NCBI GenBank assembly: GCA_035573435.1
Contig: DATMZR010000012.1
Location: 186,001-250,000 of the forward strand
Reading direction: 5' to 3'
Length of the DNA stretch: 64,000 bases
Origin: Solirubrobacterales bacterium
Lineage (GTDB): Bacteria > Actinomycetota > Thermoleophilia > Solirubrobacterales > 70-9
In this document: positions 42,025 through 51,309 of the stretch, piece after piece
Position numbering within the stretch: position 1 is the first letter of the stretch
How the letters are laid out: every line of letters starts with the position of its first letter
Program-made: the position numbers and the translations under genes
Notes under the pieces: model-generated
Databases searched by the model: none
The model's input: the letters and a program-made list of their open reading frames with translations, nothing else
What the model was told of the DNA's origin: nothing

Positions 42025-42779
42025 GGCGCACCACCGTAGATCGCTCGGGCATCGCCGGCGGACAGTCCGCTGGTCACTCCCTCGTAGGCGATCGCGCCTC
42101 CCGCGCGCAGCGCCAGGACGCGGTCGCCTTCGGCCAGCCCGGCTTCGATCTGGTGCGTCACCACCACCCGGGTTCGATCCGGGGCGGGCCCGATCAGCGG
42201 CTCGACCAGGGCCGCCGCTTCGGGGTCCAGGTGGGAGTGCGGCTCGTCGAGCAGCAACAGCTCGGGCTCATGCAGAACCGCACGGCAGACGGCGAGCCGC
42301 TGGACCATGCCCGCCGACAGGTTGCGAACCAACTCCCCGGCCCACCGCAGCATCCCGACCCGGTCGAGAAGCCGGGCTATCCGCTCCCCCGCCTCTTCCT
42401 CCTCGAGCCCGTGCAGACGGGCCTGAAAACGCAGGTTCTCGGCACACGTCAGGTCGCGGTAGCAAAGCGGCTCGTGGCCCAGGTAGCCGATCCGGCCCCG
42501 GGCCTTCCAGGCCTCACGAGGCAGGGCGCAACCGAGCACCGAGACCTCCCCGGCGGTGGGGCGGAGCAGGGTCGCCAGAACCCGCAACAGGGTGGTTTTG
42601 CCGGCGCCGTTGGGGCCCAGCACGGCCAGCGTCTCGCCCACGCGGAGCTCGAGGGTGAGGTCGCGCAGCGCCGTTCGGTCCCCGAAGTCTCGCCACAGGT
42701 GGGCAAGGGCGATGGCGGCTTGCGGCGCCGGCGGATCGGCTCGCCCGGATTCTCGCTGCACAGCCGCGGTTTCAGCCAC
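42021..42779 (-). CDS. ccmA: heme exporter ATP-binding protein CcmA
   Basis: A 252-residue ABC ATPase. Walker A is GPNGAGKTT (about 54-62), the signature is NLSAGMVQRLAVCRA (Gly-Gly replaced by Ala-Gly), Walker B is LLLLDEPHSHLD, and the switch His is in VVVTHQ. Identity as CcmA follows from the next genes (ccmB, ccmC, ccmD). It is the first gene of the nine-gene minus-strand run that ends with birA; 89 bases separate it from the divergent cupredoxin gene, and a promoter for the whole run is expected there. Confidence 0.92.
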   Translation of the reverse strand: MAETAAVQRESGRADPPAPQAAIALAHLWRDFGDRTALRDLTLELRVGETLAVLGPNGAGKTTLLRVLATLLRPTAGEVSVLGCALPREAWKARGRIGYLGHEPLCYRDLTCAENLRFQARLHGLEEEEAGERIARLLDRVGMLRWAGELVRNLSAGMVQRLAVCRAVLHEPELLLLDEPHSHLDPEAAALVEPLIGPAPDRTRVVVTHQIEAGLAEGDRVLALRAGGAIAYEGVTSGLSAGDARAIYGGAP

Positions 42780-42868
42780 CCTGCGATTCTGCCAGTTGAA
42801 CCCGTGGGTCGCGGGGGCCGTATCCCAGGGATACGATCGGCCGATCAGCGAGCTTCGGAGGTGAGGCG

Positions 42869-43489
42869 GTGCGACGGTTCTTGATCATCCTGGTGGCCGC
42901 AGTGGCGCTGGTGCTGGCGTCGCTCGCAAGCGCTGCCCCGCGCCAGATCGACGTCAACGACGACTTCTATGCCCCGAAGAATCCCCCCGCCCGGAACTTC
43001 TCCGCCGGCCCGAGCTTCCACTGGTCGAACGGCGGCGGGTCAAGCACGCCCCACAACATTCGCCAGAACGACAAGCTGTTCCGTTCCGGGGCGCTGACCA
43101 GGGGCCCGATCAACTTCACGATCAACGCCTCGGCGGGATCCTTCCGCTACTACTGCGAGCTCCACGGCACCCCTGATGGCCAGGGCATGGCCGGCACGGT
43201 CAAGGTCCGTCCGATCGCCGAGACCGACTCGCTGGTCGGCGAGATCGCGGTCGTGTGGGCCGACTCCAATACAAACACGGGGTCCCGCTTCGACGTCCGT
43301 TACCGGGTCGACAACAGAAGATGGAAGACCTGGAGGAACGACACCCGCTCCTTCCACGGAGCCTTCGGCCACAAGGACAGCCCGGTCAACTACAGGCCCA
43401 GCCGCCACAACTACAAGATCAAGGTGCGCTCGGAGCGGCGCAAGGTCCAGAAGCACAGCGACTGGTCGCCGGTGCTCAGGCTCGGATAG
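42869..43489 (+). CDS. secreted cupredoxin-like protein with C-terminal extension
   Basis: A 206-residue exported protein (signal peptide about 1-22, ending LASAAP). The first half is a plastocyanin/azurin-like domain. Type 1 copper ligands are visible as His in TPHNI and the C-terminal set Cys-x2-His-x6-Met in YYCELHGTPDGQGMAG. The second half (about 115-206) is a separate beta-rich basic domain resembling a fibronectin/Ig-like module. Such proteins carry single electrons or bind copper outside the cell. Located divergent from the cytochrome c maturation genes, which fits a redox role. GTG start with GGAGGTGAGG ahead. Confidence 0.85.
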   Translation: MRRFLIILVAAVALVLASLASAAPRQIDVNDDFYAPKNPPARNFSAGPSFHWSNGGGSSTPHNIRQNDKLFRSGALTRGPINFTINASAGSFRYYCELHGTPDGQGMAGTVKVRPIAETDSLVGEIAVVWADSNTNTGSRFDVRYRVDNRRWKTWRNDTRSFHGAFGHKDSPVNYRPSRHNYKIKVRSERRKVQKHSDWSPVLRLG

Positions 43490-43495
43490 GTCGCG

Positions 43496-45061
43496 TCAGC
43501 GGTCCTTGCGAAGGGTGCGGGCGCCGACCCGCAAGAGCGGCACGCCGCCGTCGCGCAGCGCCTTCAGGCGATCGCCGTTGCGCCCGTAAAGCAAGCGAGC
43601 CGAGGCGCGCACCGCCTGGCCCAGCGTTCGATCGTATGGCTGCCACCAGAAGTCGCGTGTGAGGCCCGGCTCCCAAGAGACGAGCTTCACGTCCACGCAC
43701 TCGTAGAAGCCGAACTTCGAGTGTGAGCGGCCGAGGCCCGACTCCTTGACGCCGCCCCACGAGCACTGGCAGGCGGCATGGGTGTAGGAGTGGTCGTTGA
43801 TCCACACCATGCCGGACTCGATCTGCCTGGCCATGCGCTCTCCCTTGGCACGGTCCCGCGTCCAGATCGAAGCGCCCAGGCCGAAGTTCGAGTCGTTCGC
43901 CCGCCGGAGGGCCTCGTCCTCCGAATCCACGACGATGACCGGCACCACGGGGCCGAAGATCTCCTCCTTCATGATCCGCATCTCGTCCTCGACCCCGGCG
44001 AGCACGGTCGGGGCGATGAACTGGCCGTCGAATCCGGCGACCTCGCGCGGCCCACCCGCGACCCGCTCGGCGCCGGCCTCGAGCGCGTCGTCGACCAAAT
44101 CCGTGACGATCTTGAACTGGTCCTCCGAAACCATCGGCCCGATCTCGGTCTCCCACTCCATCGGATCGCCGACCGTCAGCTCGCCCGCGCGCCGCACCAC
44201 CCCTTCGATGAAGCGGTCCGCGACCTCCCGCACCACGTAGGTGCGCTCGATTCCGGAACAGGTCTGCCCCGCGTTCGCGAAGCCACCCCAGATGCAGCCC
44301 GAGATCGCGTTCGGGAGCTCGGCATCGCCGCAGACGATTTGCGGATCCTTCCCGCCCAGCTCCAGCACGGATCCCTTCAGCTGCCTGGCGCAGATCTCGC
44401 CGACCCCGCGGCCAACCTCCACCGAGCCCGTGAAGAAGATCTTCCGCGCCGAGGACTCGCACAGCGCCTGGCCCACGCCGCCGCCACCGTGCACGACCCG
44501 CACCAGCCCCTCCGGCAGGCCCGCCTTCTCGAACGTCTCCCGGATCCGTTCCCCCAGGAGCGGCGTCAGGCTGGCCGGCTTGAGGACCACCCCGTTGCCG
44601 GCCATCAGCGCCATCGCGACCTCGTCGAAGGGGATCGACCACGGGTAGTTCCACGGCGAGATGACGCCCACGACGCCCAGCGGCTCGTAGCTGAACTTGG
44701 CCTTCTTCGAAAGGAACAGGGCCTGGCCCATGCGGATCGGCTCGTCGTCGAGGATCTTCGGACCGGCGTCCGCGCACCAGTGAAGGACGTCGATGGTCGG
44801 GACGACCTCCATCGTGTAGCTCTCGGTGATCGGCTTTCCCTGCTCGCGCGTGAGCAGCTCCGTGACCTCGTCAAGCTCCTCAACCAGGACGTCGGCCGCC
44901 CGGCGCATATAGCGGCCCCGGTCGGCCAGCGTCAGCTGGGCCCAGAAGGGCTGTACCTCGGCGACGTCGTCGACGACCGCCTGTACGTCTGCGGGCTTCA
45001 GCGTCTCGACCGAGCCGACGAGCTCGCCGGTGGCCGGATTGAAGGACTCGAGCTGGCCCAT
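43496..45061 (-). CDS. NAD(P)-dependent aldehyde dehydrogenase
   Basis: A 521-residue aldehyde dehydrogenase. The conserved segments are GVISPWNYPWSIPFDEVAMALMAGNGVVLKPAS, FFTGSVEVGRGVGE, LELGGKDPQIV with the general-base Glu, NAGQTCSGIERTYV with the catalytic Cys, and EEIFGPVVPV. The C-terminus extends about 50 residues beyond the usual end and is basic (ending TLRKDR), which suggests membrane or partner association as in YwdH/fatty-aldehyde-type enzymes. ATG 45061 starts at the conserved FNPATGE segment. Substrate unknown; it converges on the cupredoxin gene with six bases between. Confidence 0.9.
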   Translation of the reverse strand: MGQLESFNPATGELVGSVETLKPADVQAVVDDVAEVQPFWAQLTLADRGRYMRRAADVLVEELDEVTELLTREQGKPITESYTMEVVPTIDVLHWCADAGPKILDDEPIRMGQALFLSKKAKFSYEPLGVVGVISPWNYPWSIPFDEVAMALMAGNGVVLKPASLTPLLGERIRETFEKAGLPEGLVRVVHGGGGVGQALCESSARKIFFTGSVEVGRGVGEICARQLKGSVLELGGKDPQIVCGDAELPNAISGCIWGGFANAGQTCSGIERTYVVREVADRFIEGVVRRAGELTVGDPMEWETEIGPMVSEDQFKIVTDLVDDALEAGAERVAGGPREVAGFDGQFIAPTVLAGVEDEMRIMKEEIFGPVVPVIVVDSEDEALRRANDSNFGLGASIWTRDRAKGERMARQIESGMVWINDHSYTHAACQCSWGGVKESGLGRSHSKFGFYECVDVKLVSWEPGLTRDFWWQPYDRTLGQAVRASARLLYGRNGDRLKALRDGGVPLLRVGARTLRKDR

Positions 45062-45323
45062 CCGGGACGATTCTATGGGGGCGGCGGTGCCCCGGTCGAG
45101 GCTGATGGGCTCAGGTCCGAGCCCGGCGACCCCGCGCGCCCATTCGCGGGGCCGCCGTGTGCTCTTCGCCTGCGGCGGGTGGTCACCGCGGCGTGGGCTC
45201 GGTCTGGTTTCTCGGGATGGCGCGAAAGCTTGGTGCTTGCGTAGCTGAAAAACACTTCGGCGGCGCGAGAGTTGCGTCACGCCTGGCGTAGCGCGGGCTC
45301 CGCCTCTCGCAACCCCGGCCGGC

Positions 45324-46691
45324 TCATGGCCCGCCAAGCCGCCGGCTGATCTCCTCCAGGCGGCGTCGAAGCTCCTGCTCGAACCCCCGCTCGGTCGGCT
45401 CGTAGAACCGCTCGTCCTCCAAGCCCTCGGGGCGCACCGGCTGGTCGGCGAGCCCGCCGGGCTCGTCGTGGGGATAGACGTAGCCAACCCCGCGTCCGAG
45501 CTTGCGAGCCCCCGGGTAGTGGGCGTCCCGCACGTATGCGGGTGGCGGCTTGGCGCCATGCTCGCGAATGTGCGCGGTGGCCCGCTGGATGCCGCGATAG
45601 GAGGCGTTCGACTTTGGGGCGAGCGCCAGGTAGACGGCTGCCTGGGCGAGATTGAGCCGGCACTCGGGCAGCCCCACGCGGTCAACGGCGTCCGCGGCGG
45701 CGTTGGCGACGACGAGAGCCTGCGGGTCGGCGTTGCCGATGTCCTCGGAGGCCAGGATCACCATTCGCCTGGCGATGAAGCGGGGATCCTCGCCACCTTC
45801 GAGCATTACGGCCAGGTAATAGAGCGACGCGTCGGGGTCGGAGGCGCGGGTGGCCTTGATCCAGGCGGAGATGTAGTCGTAATGGCGGTCGCCCTCGCGG
45901 TCGTAGGTGAGGGCCTTGCGCTGGAGGGCCTCTTCGGTCGTGGCGAGGTCGACGGGGGCGCCTGCCGCGCGGGCGATCTGCACCGCGTGCTCGAGCGCCG
46001 CCAGGGCGATGCGGGCATCGCCGTCGGAGCGGGCGGCCAGCAACTCGATCGCCTCGGGCGAGACCTCGGGGGGATCGGGGATCCCACGCTCGGGAGTGGC
46101 CAGCGCCCGCCGCAGAAGCTGCTCGAGGTCGTCTGGATCGAGCGGCCTCAGCTCGTAGATGGAGCAGCGGGACAGCAGCGCCGAATTCACCTCGAAATAC
46201 GGGTTTTCAGTGGTGGCGCCGATCAACGTCAGCAACCCTTCCTCCACGGCCGGCAGCAGGGCGTCCTGCTGCGCCTTGTTGAAGCGGTGGATCTCGTCGA
46301 GGAAGAAGATCGTCGGCTGACCTGAGGCCCGCCGGCGCTCCTCGGCGCGCTTGATCGCGGCCCGCACCTCCGCCCTGCCCGCGTTCACGGCCGACTCCTC
46401 CTCGAAGGCTCCGCGCGCTGCCGACGCGATGATCCTGGCCAGAGTCGTCTTGCCCGAGCCCGGCGGGCCGTAGAGCACGGCGCTGTGCGGCTCTCCTCGC
46501 TCGATCGCCGTGCGCAGTGGCGAGCCGGGATGCAGGAGGTGATCCTGGCCCACCAGCTCGTCGAGAGAGCGTGGCCTCATCCGGACCGCCAGCGGCGCCT
46601 CCTCGGGCGGCACGGCGGTGCGCCCTGGCGCTGCCTCGCCGGTGTCGAAGAGGCGGTCGGTCACGGGTGGTGGAAGTATCCCCCGCTCCAT
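45324..46691 (-). CDS. rarA: replication-associated recombination protein RarA/MgsA (AAA+ ATPase)
   Basis: A 455-residue clamp-loader-like AAA+ ATPase that acts at stalled replication forks. Motifs: [21 protein letters not shown], Walker [11 protein letters not shown], Walker [21 protein letters not shown], sensor 1 [21 protein letters not shown] and the C-terminal oligomerisation domain with [28 protein letters not shown] and YPHD. ATG 46691 gives the full length; a GTG at 46664 nine codons later (VTDRLFDTG) is equally possible. It is divergent from the M20 peptidase with 54 bases between. Confidence 0.94.
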   Translation of the reverse strand: MERGILPPPVTDRLFDTGEAAPGRTAVPPEEAPLAVRMRPRSLDELVGQDHLLHPGSPLRTAIERGEPHSAVLYGPPGSGKTTLARIIASAARGAFEEESAVNAGRAEVRAAIKRAEERRRASGQPTIFFLDEIHRFNKAQQDALLPAVEEGLLTLIGATTENPYFEVNSALLSRCSIYELRPLDPDDLEQLLRRALATPERGIPDPPEVSPEAIELLAARSDGDARIALAALEHAVQIARAAGAPVDLATTEEALQRKALTYDREGDRHYDYISAWIKATRASDPDASLYYLAVMLEGGEDPRFIARRMVILASEDIGNADPQALVVANAAADAVDRVGLPECRLNLAQAAVYLALAPKSNASYRGIQRATAHIREHGAKPPPAYVRDAHYPGARKLGRGVGYVYPHDEPGGLADQPVRPEGLEDERFYEPTERGFEQELRRRLEEISRRLGGP

Positions 46692-46745
46692 GGATGCGCC
46701 GGAGCTGATGGGGTCGGTTGGCAGGCGGCGAGTAACCTGGAGGCG

Positions 46746-48107
46746 ATGGGAGATCAGGCGGCTGCGCCAGCTGGTACCCGGACCGGAGGCGAAGTCGGAA
46801 GCGAAGCGGTGGCGCTGCTCCAGGAGCTGATCAGCATCGACACCGCCAACCCTCCCGGCAACGAGGAGGCCGCCCAGCGGCTGCTGGCCGAGACCCTTGC
46901 GGACGCCGGCTTTGCCTGCGAGCTGTTGGCCGCGGAGCCCGGCCGCCCGAACCTGGTGGCGCGGCTCGCTGGGCAGGGCGCCGGGCCGACGCTGTGCCTG
47001 CTCAGCCACGTGGATACGGTCCCCGCAGACGCTTCCGAGTGGAGCTTCGATCCCTGGGCGGGCGACGTCGTGGCCGGACAGGTTCGAGGCCGAGGCGCTC
47101 AGGACATGAAGGACCAGGTTGCCGCCGAGGTTGCGGCGGCGGCGGCGCTCGGTCGCGAGGGCTGGCGCCCCGCCAGGGGAGACCTCTTGGTCGTCGTCAC
47201 CGCCGACGAGGAGATGGGGGCGGCTGCCGGCGCTCAGTGGCTGTGCGCCGAGCATCCCGACAAGGTGCGTTCCGATTACGTGCTCAACGAGGGCGGCGGC
47301 ACGTCGTTCGAGGTTGACGGGCGGCGGTTCTACCCGCTTTGCGTGGGCGAGAAGGGGCCCTGCCGCTTCAAGTTGCGTGCCCGCGGCACCGCGGGCCACG
47401 CCTCGGTCCCCGGGGTCGGTGACAACGCGCTGCTGAAGCTCGCCCCGGCGCTCCAGCGCCTGCGGGAGCAGGCACCACTCGCGCCGACGCCCGAAGGCGT
47501 GGCCTTCCTGTCGGCGGTGAGCGGGAGGCAGATCGACCCCTGCGACCACGAGGCGCTCGAGGCGGCCGTCGAACGGCTTCGCAAGGCAGCCCCAGAGGTC
47601 AGCGCCTACCTGGCCGAGCCGATGCTGAGGGTGACACTGGTCCCAACCAAGGCGAGCGCATCCACGAAGGAGAACGTGATCCCGTCCCATGCCGAAGTCC
47701 TGATCGACTGCCGGGTGCCGCCGGGAATGGGCCCGGCCGAGGCGCTCGAGCGCGCCCGGGCCGTGCTGGGCGAGGCAGGTGAGGAGCTGGAGATCGAGTT
47801 CACCGAGACCGTGGTGGGCAACCGCTCTCCGGCCGACTCGCCGCTCGCGACGGCAATCGAGGAGTGGCTTGCGGAGGCGGATCCAGCCGGCACCGTGACC
47901 CCCATGGTGATGCCGGGCTTCAGCGACAGTCACTGGTTTCGGCGTGCCTTCGACTCCGCGGTCGTTTACGGCTTCTGCCCGCAGCGCGAGATAGCCCTGC
48001 CCGAGGCGGTGCCGCTCGTTCACGGCGCGGATGAGCGAGCGGCGGTCGCCGACGTGGAGTTCGGCGCCCGCTTCTTTGGAGACATCGCGCAGGCGGTGCT
48101 TGGATGA
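46746..48107 (+). CDS. M20-family metallopeptidase (ArgE/DapE/CPG2-like)
   Basis: A 453-residue zinc hydrolase. The metal ligands are in LLSHVDTVPAD (His and Asp), GRGAQDMKDQ (bridging Asp) and VVTADEEMGAAAG (catalytic Glu and ligand Glu), with the last His in PLVHGADE near the C-terminus. The dimerisation domain with the RARGTAGHASVP segment lies in the middle. Members cleave N-acyl amino acids or dipeptides; the substrate cannot be told from sequence. ATG 46746 follows GGAGGCG. The stop overlaps the DUF1385 start (ATGA). Confidence 0.92.
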   Translation: MGDQAAAPAGTRTGGEVGSEAVALLQELISIDTANPPGNEEAAQRLLAETLADAGFACELLAAEPGRPNLVARLAGQGAGPTLCLLSHVDTVPADASEWSFDPWAGDVVAGQVRGRGAQDMKDQVAAEVAAAAALGREGWRPARGDLLVVVTADEEMGAAAGAQWLCAEHPDKVRSDYVLNEGGGTSFEVDGRRFYPLCVGEKGPCRFKLRARGTAGHASVPGVGDNALLKLAPALQRLREQAPLAPTPEGVAFLSAVSGRQIDPCDHEALEAAVERLRKAAPEVSAYLAEPMLRVTLVPTKASASTKENVIPSHAEVLIDCRVPPGMGPAEALERARAVLGEAGEELEIEFTETVVGNRSPADSPLATAIEEWLAEADPAGTVTPMVMPGFSDSHWFRRAFDSAVVYGFCPQREIALPEAVPLVHGADERAAVADVEFGARFFGDIAQAVLG

Positions 48108-48964
48108 CGACGGGGTCGAGCAGCAACGGCGCTGGGCGAGAGGAACCGCTTCGGCTCGGCGGAATGGCGCTTCGCAACGGGCTCCTGATCCATGGTCCGA
48201 GGGCCTGGGCGGCGGCGGCGCGGGCCCCCGACGGCGCCATCGAGGTGGCATCCGGCCCCAAACCGGTTTTCTCGCAGGGGCGGCTGGGCTCGACGCCTCT
48301 GCTTCGCGGTCCGTTGCGGCTCGCGGAGGCGTTTGCCGTCATCCCGCTCGCCCGCCGCAGGCTGCCGGCTGCCCGATTGCCGATCGAGGACACCCGCGTG
48401 CTGGTGGTCGGAATCGCCACCGCCGCGGTCAGTGGAGCGGTCCGCCGCCTGGGGAGAGCATCCGGGTCGGGCGGCGCCGCCACGCTGCGGGAGGGCGTGG
48501 TCGCCCTTCTGGGAGTGCTGCCGGCGGCGGCCGCGCTTCGCGATCGGGACCTGGCCGCGTACCACGGCGTCGAGCACAAGGCAATCGGCGCCTATGAGCG
48601 CCACAGCCTGGACCCAGCGGATGCCCCCAAGGAACACGAGCGCTGCGGCTCCAACCTGATCGCGCCGCTTCTGGTTCTCTCCGTTGCCGGCCAGGTGGTC
48701 GCCGAAAAGCTGTTCAGGAACCCGGGGCCGTTGTCACGAGCGCTCGCCGGGGCGGCCAGCGTCTCGCTGGCGGTGGAGCTGTTCGCCTACGCCGAGCGGC
48801 GCCCGGACTCCGCGCTCGGCCGCGGGATCCACGGCGTGGGGCACGAGATTCAGCGCCTCTTCTCGACCCGCGAGCCGACTCCGGAGCAGCTCGAGGTTGG
48901 CTCCGCTGCCCTGCGCGAGGTCCTGCGCGTCGAGGCAAACCTGGCAGACAACGTTCATCCCTAG
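48104..48964 (+). CDS. DUF1385 membrane protein
   Basis: A 286-residue DUF1385 protein. The family signature is the N-terminal LGGMALRNGLLIHGPRAWAAAARAPDG and the central YHGVEHKAIGAYERH followed by EHERCGSN, whose His, Glu and Cys residues look like a metal site. Two or three hydrophobic helices lie at about 115-135 and 185-225. The family is widespread in actinobacteria and firmicutes and often sits near prfA/rpmE or cell-division genes; its function is not established. Here it is translationally coupled to an M20 peptidase and followed 53 bases later by an FtsH-like gene. Confidence 0.88.
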   Translation: MTTGSSSNGAGREEPLRLGGMALRNGLLIHGPRAWAAAARAPDGAIEVASGPKPVFSQGRLGSTPLLRGPLRLAEAFAVIPLARRRLPAARLPIEDTRVLVVGIATAAVSGAVRRLGRASGSGGAATLREGVVALLGVLPAAAALRDRDLAAYHGVEHKAIGAYERHSLDPADAPKEHERCGSNLIAPLLVLSVAGQVVAEKLFRNPGPLSRALAGAASVSLAVELFAYAERRPDSALGRGIHGVGHEIQRLFSTREPTPEQLEVGSAALREVLRVEANLADNVHP

Positions 48965-49017
48965 GGCGGGACTGCCGATACTTTGTAGGCAGCTCGCCAG
49001 GGGAGGACTCACCGCAG

Positions 49018-50601
49018 ATGACGACGCTCTCGATACTAGGCATCGACTGGTTCGAGTTCCAGAACTACGTCAGTCTCTGGGGTCCCCTCCTGCTAATGGG
49101 GGTGCTCGTCTACCTCGTGTGGCGGACGCTGAAGCTGATGCCGCGCACCAAGCCGCAGCAGATCACTCCCAAGTCCGCGAGCTCCGTCACCTGGGCCGAC
49201 ATCGAGGGAGTGGAGGAAACCAAGGACGAGCTGCGCGAGGTGGTCGAGTTCCTGCGACGGCCGAAGCAATTCAAGCGGCTGGGCGCGACGGTGCCGAAGG
49301 GCATCCTGCTGCACGGGCCACCGGGAACCGGCAAGACGCTGCTCGCCAAGGCGGTCGCCCACGAGTCGGGCGCCAACTTCTTCGGTCAGTCGGCCTCCTC
49401 GTTCGTGGAGATGTTCGCCGGCCTCGGCGCCGCGCGGATCCGGCGGCTGTTCAAGCAGGCACGCGACAACGCCCCTGCGATCATCTTCATCGACGAGCTC
49501 GACGCGGTCGGCACCCACCGCGGCTCGGACATCTCCGGGGAGCGCGACCAGACGCTGAACCAACTCCTGGTGGAGATGGACGGCTTCGACTCACGCGACA
49601 ACGTGATCGTGATGGCCGCGTCGAACATGCTCGAGAAGCTCGACCGCGCGCTGCTGCGGCCAGGGCGGTTCGACCGACAGGTCTTCGTGCCGCCGCCTGA
49701 CATGCGCGGGCGCGAGCGGATCCTCGTCGTGCACACCCAGAACAAGCCGCTTGCCCCCGATGTCGACCTGGAGCGGATGGCGCGTCACACCGCCGGGCTG
49801 ACCGGCGCCGACCTGGCCAACCTCTGCAACGAGGCGGCGATCCTGGCCGGTCGCAACGACCGCGACTGGATCGCCCAAGCCGACTTCGAGAACGCCTTCG
49901 AGCGTGTGGTCGCGGGCCTGCAGTCGCGGAAGGTGATCACCGCCCACGAGAAGCGGGTGGTCGCCTGGCATGAGGCGGGGCACGCCGTGGTGTCGGAGCT
50001 GCTGCCGACGGTCGACAAGGTCCAGAAGGTCTCGATAGTGCCCCGTGGCAAGGCGCTCGGCTACACGCTCAACCTCCCGCAGGAGGACCGCTACCTGAAG
50101 TCGCGCGAGGAGCTGATCGACTACATGAAGGTGCTGCTCGCGGGGCGTGTGTCGGAGCAGATCACCTTCGGTCGGGTGACCACCGGTGCCGCCGACGACC
50201 TCAAGCGCGTCACCGACATCGCGCGCTCGATGGTCTACGAGTACGGGATGGGCACCTCGATCCGCTCCCATCAGGTCCCGGCCGACGACTACGCGGTCTC
50301 CGAGGCACTGCGCCGCACGCGCGACGAGGAGGTGCAGGCCATCTCCGAGGAGGCCTACCGGGGCGCCTACCACCTGCTGGCCGACCACCGCGACCTGCTG
50401 GACGAGATCGCCGAGCAGCTGCTCGCCAACGAAGTGATCGAGCACGACGAGATCGGCGAGATCATGGATCGGCAGCAATCCGCCGAGGGCCGGCTGCGTC
50501 AGCTCGAAGAGCACGAAGAGGCCGCTCAGCCGTCTGGGGATCGCGCGGCGGCGCTCGCCTCGAAGGCTCGGACCGATCCACCCGGCGTCGGCCCGCGCTA
50601 G
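49018..50601 (+). CDS. FtsH-like AAA+ metalloprotease with shortened N-terminus
   Basis: A 527-residue FtsH homologue. Walker A GPPGTGKT is at 100-107, Walker [11 protein letters not shown] at 156-164, the second region of homology with Arg fingers in [15 protein letters not shown], and the zinc site HEAGH at 318-322 with a downstream Asp in the [10 protein letters not shown] segment. E. coli FtsH is about 640 residues with two membrane helices flanking a periplasmic domain. Here only one helix (about 20-38) is present and the periplasmic domain is missing. The pore-loop region reads [14 protein letters not shown], slightly altered from the usual FVEMFVGVGASRVR. The C-terminus is charged and helical. 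It is probably a second, specialised FtsH. Confidence 0.9.
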   Translation: MTTLSILGIDWFEFQNYVSLWGPLLLMGVLVYLVWRTLKLMPRTKPQQITPKSASSVTWADIEGVEETKDELREVVEFLRRPKQFKRLGATVPKGILLHGPPGTGKTLLAKAVAHESGANFFGQSASSFVEMFAGLGAARIRRLFKQARDNAPAIIFIDELDAVGTHRGSDISGERDQTLNQLLVEMDGFDSRDNVIVMAASNMLEKLDRALLRPGRFDRQVFVPPPDMRGRERILVVHTQNKPLAPDVDLERMARHTAGLTGADLANLCNEAAILAGRNDRDWIAQADFENAFERVVAGLQSRKVITAHEKRVVAWHEAGHAVVSELLPTVDKVQKVSIVPRGKALGYTLNLPQEDRYLKSREELIDYMKVLLAGRVSEQITFGRVTTGAADDLKRVTDIARSMVYEYGMGTSIRSHQVPADDYAVSEALRRTRDEEVQAISEEAYRGAYHLLADHRDLLDEIAEQLLANEVIEHDEIGEIMDRQQSAEGRLRQLEEHEEAAQPSGDRAAALASKARTDPPGVGPR

Positions 50602-50635
50602 AGCCGGCGAACCCGCCGTCAATACACTGGCTGCC

Positions 50636-51046
50636 GTGTTCGAGCGGATCGACCACGTGGGCCTGGCGGTGTCCGACCTGGAGCGGGCGATGGGTCTCTA
50701 CGAGGAGACCTTCGGGATGCCTGTCGCGCACCGGGAGACCGTTGAGTCCCAGGGCGTGGAGGCGGTGCTGCTCGACATCGGCGAGGGACACGTCGAGCTG
50801 CTTCGCCCCCTTGGGCCTGAGACGGTGGTGGGCCGATTCATCGCCAAGCGCGGCGAAGGCCTTCATCACGTCGCCTACCGGGTCTCCGACATCGATGCGT
50901 CGCTGGTGACCCTGAAGGGGGCGGGCGTCGACCTGATCGACTCCGAGGCCCGATCCGGGATCCGGGGGAGCCGCGTCGCCTTCCTGCACCCAAAGGCAAC
51001 CGGCGGCACGCTCACAGAGCTGGTCGAGCCGGCGGCGAGCCACTAG
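50636..51046 (+). CDS. mce: methylmalonyl-CoA epimerase
   Basis: A 136-residue VOC-fold protein that converts (S)- to (R)-methylmalonyl-CoA. Metal ligands are His in RIDHVGLAV, the His in GLHHVAYRV and the Glu in LTELVEP, the typical pattern for Mce. The RGSRVAFLHPKATGGTLTEL ending is diagnostic. It starts at GTG 50636, 34 bases after the ftsH-like gene. With the methylmalonate-semialdehyde-type dehydrogenase at 24.6-26.1 kb it suggests propionate/branched-chain metabolism in the organism. Confidence 0.92.
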   Translation: MFERIDHVGLAVSDLERAMGLYEETFGMPVAHRETVESQGVEAVLLDIGEGHVELLRPLGPETVVGRFIAKRGEGLHHVAYRVSDIDASLVTLKGAGVDLIDSEARSGIRGSRVAFLHPKATGGTLTELVEPAASH

Positions 51047-51063
51047 CACGGGGGAGCAAGCCG

Positions 51064-51309
51064 ATGGCCGAGGAGATGAAGCGGATCGAGATCGGGTTCG
51101 GGGGAGGCCAGGTGATGAGCGCCCGCCTCACCTCCAGTCATCTCGGGGCGCTGCGCGAGGCGCTGGCCTCGACCGACAAGCAGGCCAGCGAGGCGGCGAG
51201 CTGGTACGAGCTCGAGTCCGAGGACGGCGCGATTTCGCTCGACTTGCGGCAGGTGGTATTCGTGCGGGTGGCCGCCGCCCCGCACACGATCGGCTTCTCG
51301 GACACGTGA
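51064..51309 (+). CDS. small conserved hypothetical protein
   Basis: An 81-residue soluble protein with alternating beta strands and a helix (IEIGFGGGQVMSARLTSSHLGALREAL... ISLDLRQVVFVRV). It may be a small single-sheet fold; I do not recognise a named family. It lies 17 bases after mce, with a ribosome-binding GGGGG, and its stop overlaps the start of the methyltransferase gene (GTGA), so it is a real, translated gene in the mce operon. Confidence 0.7.
   Translation: MAEEMKRIEIGFGGGQVMSARLTSSHLGALREALASTDKQASEAASWYELESEDGAISLDLRQVVFVRVAAAPHTIGFSDT

Noticed and set aside
45062-45323. Possible gene between the aldehyde dehydrogenase and rarA
   Set aside because: The 262 bases carry only short frames with no family resemblance and no good ribosome-binding site; no RNA motif was recognised either.
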